A stretch of 24,034 nucleotides of DNA from JAXHLG01 sp964505305 (GTDB taxonomy: Bacteria; Patescibacteriota; Minisyncoccia; Moranbacterales; DUUL01): NCBI GenBank assembly GCA_964505305.1, contig CAZDHE010000013.1, positions 1-24,034 on the forward strand, in the 5' to 3' direction. The position numbers were made by a program, and so were the translations under genes. Positions 19,548 through 24,034 of the stretch are shown piece after piece. How positions within the stretch are numbered: the stretch's first letter is position 1; each line of letters begins with the position of its first letter. The notes beneath the pieces are model-generated. The model worked only from the letters and a program-made list of their open reading frames with translations, did not search any database and was not told the origin of the DNA.

Positions 19548-22500
19548 TCACTCCCCCGATTCAACAACAAACCAATTGAATTCGATGTCTTTATCCACCA
19601 CCGGTTTATTGAATTTAGCTTTGAAGGAATCGTCTTCAACGATTTTGTCGACATAAAGGGTTTTGCCTTGATTATCACCGACAAGAGTGAGTATAATTTT
19701 AGCGCTTTCCATGATACCCGGAGCTTCTACAACAACCTCTGTCTCCCCAGCTCTTATCTTGTTCCGACCGGCTGATTCAGCTCCCACCTTAACTTTTTTG
19801 AAATTTCCTCTATCCGCTTCCACTTCCTCCGCCTCCACTTTTTCCGCCTTGAGGTTTATCAGTTCTAAATCCGCCGTCAGAGCAAAAAGTTTATTTCCTC
19901 TTTCATCAATGATTTCTTCTTCTAAGGATTCACCCAGGGATTGCAGGATTTGAGTGATTCGGGCGGAGATGGCGGTTTCTGAATCCAGGCTGTCCTCGAG
20001 AATGGAGGTTTCCAGATCGCTGATTCTGGTTTCGTTGCTGGCGGCCAGGTCGATGAGATAGGAGTCGGTTTCGTTGAGATTGTCTACGGTAGCGGTCAGC
20101 TCTTCCAGTCTTTTGTCTTGTTGCTCTAATTTTGAGTCTTGTTTTTCGAATCTGGAATTTACTTCATTTTCGTAATTTGCAATTTGTGATTCGTAATTAG
20201 TTAATCTATCATCCACCTCTTCTTGATAATCATCCAATCGGCTATTGATAACTTTGATTTTTTCCGTGTTGTTTTCAATATCTTCAGCGATTTGCTCAGG
20301 GTCGAAATCGAAGGTCTCTGAAAGGGAGAGATTGTTGATGGCTTGGGAGACCAGAATATCCACTTCGTCTTCGATTTCCATTTTGGCTATTCTGTCCTGG
20401 ATTTGGGATTCCACCTGCTCGACGGTGAGAGACTGGTTTCTTCGCGAGATGAGAACATTGATTTTTTGGCTGTTGTCTTTTTGCTTTTCCAGAGCCACGC
20501 CGACGGTGGAGTCTCCGGGGCCGGCTTTCATCAGGTAGCCGGGCTTGGAGGCCGAGGTCAGGGAGTCTCCGGAGCGGATTTGGCCGTTTTCGTCGGAGAC
20601 TTTGGCCGGGACTTGGCCGAGCATTCCGATAATTTTGTAGTTGTCGTTGTCTTCCCTTTTTTCTTCAGCCGGAGCATTGCCCAGAAAAGCCGGAGAAGTA
20701 GAAACAATACCCATCAGGTTGGGATCTCTCTGCCGGGGGCACCTCTTAACGGCGTTTTCCCGGGTCAGGTCGATACAGACGGCTTCGCCGGATTCCAGAT
20801 CGGTGTCTTCGGTGTAGTAGTATTCGGCATAGTCGGCGCTGCCGCTGGTCCAGGCGTTAGAGTCATTAACATAGGCCGCATCCACTCCGTCCCCGTTGTG
20901 GTCAACGGTAAGCTTATAGGAAGGGTCGGTGTCGCCAATACCTACGCTTCCCTCAAAGATCGCTCCTCCGTCCGGAGCGGCGGTGGAGAGATAACTGGAG
21001 GTCGAGTCGGTGGTGCCGACCGAGAGCCCGCCGGAGACGGTGAGTTTGTTGGCGGGGGAAGTGGTCCCGATACCGACATTACCGGAAGAATCTATTACCA
21101 TTTTACTTGATCCGTTAACTTGAAAATCAGCCAAATAATTGGTTGCACCCGAGCCAACTGAAGATTCGGTGGGATTAACCAAGAGAGCAGTATAATTTCC
21201 GGTTGAGGAGGTCGAAATATTAATGTTCGGTTGAATTCCCAAACCGGTAAGGGGATTAGATGAATTGTATGTAAAGTTGGAAGCCGTTCCTCCGAAAGTG
21301 GGAGTCATATTTACCCCAACCAAAGAAGCATCTCCGCTAATTTCGGTGGAAGAGTGTTCCTTCATCGTTCCCATAAAATTCCAAAATCCTCTCGTTCCTG
21401 AAGAATAATCGTCAAACTCCCAACCATGAACTCCAGATCTCATAAAATAATTTACACTATTATTGTAATCTCCATCCGCATACAGTTTTTTATTGGCGAC
21501 ACCAGAAAATTTTATATATGAGTTACCAATTGAAACATTGGCTAAACGAACTTCGCCAGGAACATCAAGTTTATAACTCGGGTTAGTCGTTCCGATACCC
21601 ACGTTCCCCGCACTATCCACCACAAACGGGCTGGTCGCTCCAATATGCAGCAATCCGGCCGGGTTCATTTCATTGATCCCAATACCTTGATTCTGGATGC
21701 CTCCGGAGCCGTCGGCTTCTGAGTAAACTGTTAGCATGGGGTTGCCGTCAAGATAGGAGGTGTAGCTTTGGATTGTCCCAGCCGAAGCAGAAGAGGTTAC
21801 CGGCATATCCGTCCAGGCAATCACGCCGGCGTCAGCGGCAAACTCGGTCGGCCCGGCATAAAAAGTCTCGCTTACCTCCAATTCTCCGGAAATCATAACC
21901 GAATCGCCGGAGGAGGTCAGGCCGGAGGGAGACTGGGTGCCGATATGAAGAGCCGCTTCAGGAGAAGGGTTGCCAATTCCTAAATAATTATCACCGTCGT
22001 CCCAGAAAAGATTGGAGTTGTTTTGAGAATAAACCCCATCCTCTCCGGCAAAAATAAGAGAGCCTTTCGTAAATTGAGTGTCGGTTCCGGTGCCTCCCAG
22101 GGTTACCCCCAGCTGAGAATCAACCGACCAGGTTCCGCTTGAAATGGTAGCCACTCCGGTGGAATCGGAAGTGTCCATTCCGGTGCCTCCGTATTGAGAG
22201 TCAATAGCGCTTCCCTGCCATTCTCCGGCAGTAACTTGCCCGGAAGAATTAATGGTTAAATTGCCGTCAATGTCCAGAGCGGCGGAGGGGCTGGTCGTGC
22301 CGATGCCCACGTTGCCGCCGTCTTCTATAAAGATTCCGTTGTCTTTGTCGTCGTAAAGTTTGAGACCGTCTTTATCATAGGCGTTGATTTGTCCGATATT
22401 GAGAGAATCTTCGTCCCGGCCGGAGAGGAGGGCGTATTGGGTATGGTCATCTTCAAGCGGGTCTTGCAAATCCGAGTGGGAGCGGGAGGTTATTTGAGTG

Positions 22501-23723
22501 AGATTATTGAGAGTCAGCTCGGGAGAGAGGTATTGGTCTTGGATTATTTCTCCCTGCCAAGCGGCTCCCGAGAGAATTCCTCCGTTGAAGCTCCAGTCTC
22601 CTTGGAGGTTTTGCTCGGAGAGGGAATTGTTTCCCAGGGAGAGGGAGGAGGTTTGGATATTGCCGGCAAAGAGGTTTTGCCATCTTTTGTTTTGGCTTCC
22701 CAAGTCCCTGGAATTATCCGAGTCCGGGAGGGTATCTTGGAGAATAGAGGAGTTTTTAACTTCGGTTATGCCTTGGACAACGAGGTTGTCATTGATGCGC
22801 AGAGTTCCCGAGAGGGTTCCCCCTCCCATGGGGAGCTTGCTTTCTATGTCATCGGAGAGTTTGTTTTTCAAGTCTTCTCTGGTTTTTTGGATGGAGTCGG
22901 AGAGTTCTTGCCTGGATTGAGAGAGGTCTTCTTTGAATTGGGTTTCGTTTTCTTGAACAGCCCGGGAGAAGTTGGAAGAAGTTTCCGACAAGGAAAGGGA
23001 GAGAGAAGAGGCGGTGTCTTTGAGGGAAGAGAGTCTTTTGTATTGGGAGACATTGGTCCCTTTGAAGGCTTTGACGCTGCCTCCGGAGGCGGTAAAGATA
23101 GCGTCTCCCATAAAATCCGTCATCGGCTTGACGGTGTCGGGCTTGGCAAAGACTATGGCCGAACCCAGGGCAAAAAAGAGGAAAAAGAGAGTGAAAGAGA
23201 GGCGGCGGAAAAGCCTGGAGAGAGAGTTTTTGTAGACTCCTTGTTTTTTTTGGTGGACTCGGAAAGCAAAGAGTCCGGCAAAGGAGAAGAAAGACAAAAG
23301 GGCGATGGGGCCGGAGAGGAAGATGAGGCCTTGGAGAGAGAGGAAGGTTTTGAAAAACCTGGCTATAGCCCAAGCGAAGGAGAGGAATTCTCCCGGGGCG
23401 TAGAGAACATAGAAAAGAAGGATGGCCGCCAGGATTTTGAGGATGAGGAGGTAGTAGTGGAGGCGATTGACTTTTTTGCCTTGCTGGCGTTTGTAGAAAA
23501 CAAAGAAATAGACGCCCGCTATGGCCAGCATGGGAGTCAGGGTGAGAATCAGGCGGATAGTTTCAAAATAGACGGAGAGGAGGGGGAGTTTGAGGAAGAT
23601 AAGAAGGATTATGAAAAGGATGGGGAGAGTAAAATAGAGAGTATTTTTTCTGCGGGGGCGCGGCCCGGGTTTTTTATTGGAATTGTTTGTTTTTTTTGCT
23701 TCTTTTGGCATATTTGTTGGCAT
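19548..23723 (-). CDS. Giant membrane-anchored tail-fibre-like surface protein
   Basis: 1391 residues, not closely matching any named protein but with readable parts. 1-30: basic cytoplasmic tail. ~30-192: about six hydrophobic helices. ~230-300: coiled coil. ~300-945: fibre with tail-fibre motifs, DDHTQYALLSGR (425-436), GGTG repeats (512, 543) and six copies of a VGIGTTxPxxxLxV motif (near 472, 581, 680, 708, 883, 927). ~960-1090: a region starting DYAEYYYTEDTDLESGE and containing GIVSTSPAFLGN, IGMLGQVPAKV and GDSLTSASKPGYL, similar to the Peptidase_G2/IMC chaperone domain of phage appendages. ~1100-1310: trimeric-type coiled coils. ~1320-1391: beta-rich end with FNWFVVE. Probably a long trimeric fibre exposed on the cell, perhaps for attachment to a host or partner cell. 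G+C is visibly higher than in neighbouring genes. ATG start, second ATG four codons later. Confidence 0.85.
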   Translation of the reverse strand: MPTNMPKEAKKTNNSNKKPGPRPRRKNTLYFTLPILFIILLIFLKLPLLSVYFETIRLILTLTPMLAIAGVYFFVFYKRQQGKKVNRLHYYLLILKILAAILLFYVLYAPGEFLSFAWAIARFFKTFLSLQGLIFLSGPIALLSFFSFAGLFAFRVHQKKQGVYKNSLSRLFRRLSFTLFFLFFALGSAIVFAKPDTVKPMTDFMGDAIFTASGGSVKAFKGTNVSQYKRLSSLKDTASSLSLSLSETSSNFSRAVQENETQFKEDLSQSRQELSDSIQKTREDLKNKLSDDIESKLPMGGGTLSGTLRINDNLVVQGITEVKNSSILQDTLPDSDNSRDLGSQNKRWQNLFAGNIQTSSLSLGNNSLSEQNLQGDWSFNGGILSGAAWQGEIIQDQYLSPELTLNNLTQITSRSHSDLQDPLEDDHTQYALLSGRDEDSLNIGQINAYDKDGLKLYDDKDNGIFIEDGGNVGIGTTSPSAALDIDGNLTINSSGQVTAGEWQGSAIDSQYGGTGMDTSDSTGVATISSGTWSVDSQLGVTLGGTGTDTQFTKGSLIFAGEDGVYSQNNSNLFWDDGDNYLGIGNPSPEAALHIGTQSPSGLTSSGDSVMISGELEVSETFYAGPTEFAADAGVIAWTDMPVTSSASAGTIQSYTSYLDGNPMLTVYSEADGSGGIQNQGIGINEMNPAGLLHIGATSPFVVDSAGNVGIGTTNPSYKLDVPGEVRLANVSIGNSYIKFSGVANKKLYADGDYNNSVNYFMRSGVHGWEFDDYSSGTRGFWNFMGTMKEHSSTEISGDASLVGVNMTPTFGGTASNFTYNSSNPLTGLGIQPNINISTSSTGNYTALLVNPTESSVGSGATNYLADFQVNGSSKMVIDSSGNVGIGTTSPANKLTVSGGLSVGTTDSTSSYLSTAAPDGGAIFEGSVGIGDTDPSYKLTVDHNGDGVDAAYVNDSNAWTSGSADYAEYYYTEDTDLESGEAVCIDLTRENAVKRCPRQRDPNLMGIVSTSPAFLGNAPAEEKREDNDNYKIIGMLGQVPAKVSDENGQIRSGDSLTSASKPGYLMKAGPGDSTVGVALEKQKDNSQKINVLISRRNQSLTVEQVESQIQDRIAKMEIEDEVDILVSQAINNLSLSETFDFDPEQIAEDIENNTEKIKVINSRLDDYQEEVDDRLTNYESQIANYENEVNSRFEKQDSKLEQQDKRLEELTATVDNLNETDSYLIDLAASNETRISDLETSILEDSLDSETAISARITQILQSLGESLEEEIIDERGNKLFALTADLELINLKAEKVEAEEVEADRGNFKKVKVGAESAGRNKIRAGETEVVVEAPGIMESAKIILTLVGDNQGKTLYVDKIVEDDSFKAKFNKPVVDKDIEFNWFVVESGE

Positions 23724-23806
23724 ATTTGCTAATTATTTTTTGAGAAATATTTTTTTAGAAAATATCTTTGAATTGGGAAAATGGCTTTTTATCCCCTCCT
23801 TTTTTT

Positions 23807-23938
23807 AAAAGCAATTATTTCCGGGTGTCTCTTCCTTAAAAAGCCGCCGCTTCCGGATATCTTTTCCTTTAAAAGCAACCTCTTCTCGAATCTCCCCCTT
23901 TTTTAAAAGCAACCTCTTCTCGAATCTCCCCCTTTTTT
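23807..23938. repeat. Tandem repeat of 32-34 bp, four units
   Basis: Units begin with AAAAGC at 23807, 23839, 23871 and 23905, spaced 32, 32 and 34 bases. The last two units are identical over 34 bases; the first two are degenerate (shared AAAAGC start and T/C-rich second half). Confidence 0.7.
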
Positions 23939-23957
23939 AAAAGGGGGACTAAGGGGG
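23928..23957. repeat. C5T4/A4G5 hairpin with duplicate arm
   Basis: CCCCCTTTT pairs with AAAAGGGGG (23928-23947). A second GGGGG arm follows at 23953-23957, and a second CCCCC arm lies one repeat unit to the left at 23894-23898, so alternative pairings are possible. It could act as a terminator for either strand or be the core of a mobile palindromic repeat. Confidence 0.45.
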
Positions 23958-24034
23958 ATTTGTTATTCCGCTAACCGGTAAATCCTCCCCAACCCTCCTA
24001 TTATAGAAACATACCCGGAAATATTATATAATAA

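Larger units (their letters stand above)
23724..24034. other. Right-end intergenic region
   Basis: 311 bases upstream of the fibre gene, with no gene. It holds the tandem repeat and hairpin listed separately. A minus-strand TATAAT at 24000-24005 without a clear -35 partner could be part of the fibre promoter, which would give a leader of about 270 bases. Confidence 0.5.

Noticed and set aside
20343..21110. A 255-codon plus-strand open frame opposite the fibre gene.
   Set aside because: It is an antisense shadow of the VGIGTT-repeat and IMC region; Gly/Val-rich without recognisable domains.
22389..23732. A 447-codon plus-strand open frame opposite the fibre gene.
   Set aside because: Its translation is a run of Glu/Gly/Arg with no domain, as expected opposite a Ser/Leu-rich gene. 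The minus-strand frame has clear motifs throughout.
23807..23938. The 32-34-bp tandem repeat as a CRISPR array.
   Set aside because: Units follow one another directly without unique spacers, and no cas gene is present.

Overview
The window looks like a chromosomal segment of a Patescibacteria/CPR bacterium, probably of the Parcubacteria branch. This is inferred from AT-rich intergenic DNA, start codons preceded by A/T-only leaders almost without Shine-Dalgarno sequences, compact versions of universal proteins (ComEC without its C-terminal hydrolase domain, AlaRS without C-Ala), several TTG starts, and cell-envelope proteins of the kind common in that group. TGA behaves as a stop (for example the ends of the DUF167 and GNAT genes), so the standard bacterial code fits. 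No rRNA, tRNA, CRISPR array, integrase or transposase is seen.

Layout. Positions 226-7857 hold a minus-strand block: a 26-kDa-class alaS-nrdG pair upstream, then an ABC exporter, a short unknown protein, a DUF167 protein and comEC. Positions 8206-13443 are plus-strand: a 52-residue membrane protein, dnaJ, a CapA-like phosphatase, a GNAT acetyltransferase, a CPA2 cation/proton antiporter and a Tat-type lytic transglycosylase. Positions 13701-17359 are minus-strand: an MscS channel with a long, possibly structured leader; a TrpR/YerC-like repressor gene bracketed by two near-identical 41-bp palindromes; and an O-antigen-ligase-like membrane protein. From 17493 to the right end are a small unknown plus-strand ORF, a membrane-anchored lysozyme-like protein, and a 1391-residue membrane-anchored fibre protein built like a phage tail fibre.

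The most striking item is the alanyl-tRNA synthetase (5506-7857). A complete ITPA/RdgB/HAM1-type inosine/xanthosine triphosphate pyrophosphatase domain (about residues 374-555, all signature motifs present) is inserted in frame inside its tRNA-recognition domain, between the conserved helix ending near residue 372 and the LYxTYGFP motif. The enzyme also lacks C-Ala and has Gln where E. coli AlaRS has Asp400, one of the residues that reads the G3:U70 identity pair. This couples purine-nucleotide sanitation to tRNA charging in one polypeptide.

Other non-genic signals: the paired palindromes around the TrpR-like gene; a dispersed degenerate heptamer repeat (consensus GCAAGAA/TTCTTGC, about 7-bp period) in at least six intergenic places, often directly after stop codons; a GC-rich structured island at 2319-2390; an inverted-repeat-closed leader before the MscS gene; and a 32-34-bp tandem repeat with a C5T4/A4G5 hairpin at the right end. 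The genes mostly serve the cell envelope and osmotic/ion balance (MscS, antiporter, lytic enzymes, CapA, O-antigen ligase-like protein, surface fibre), mixed with core translation and chaperone functions.
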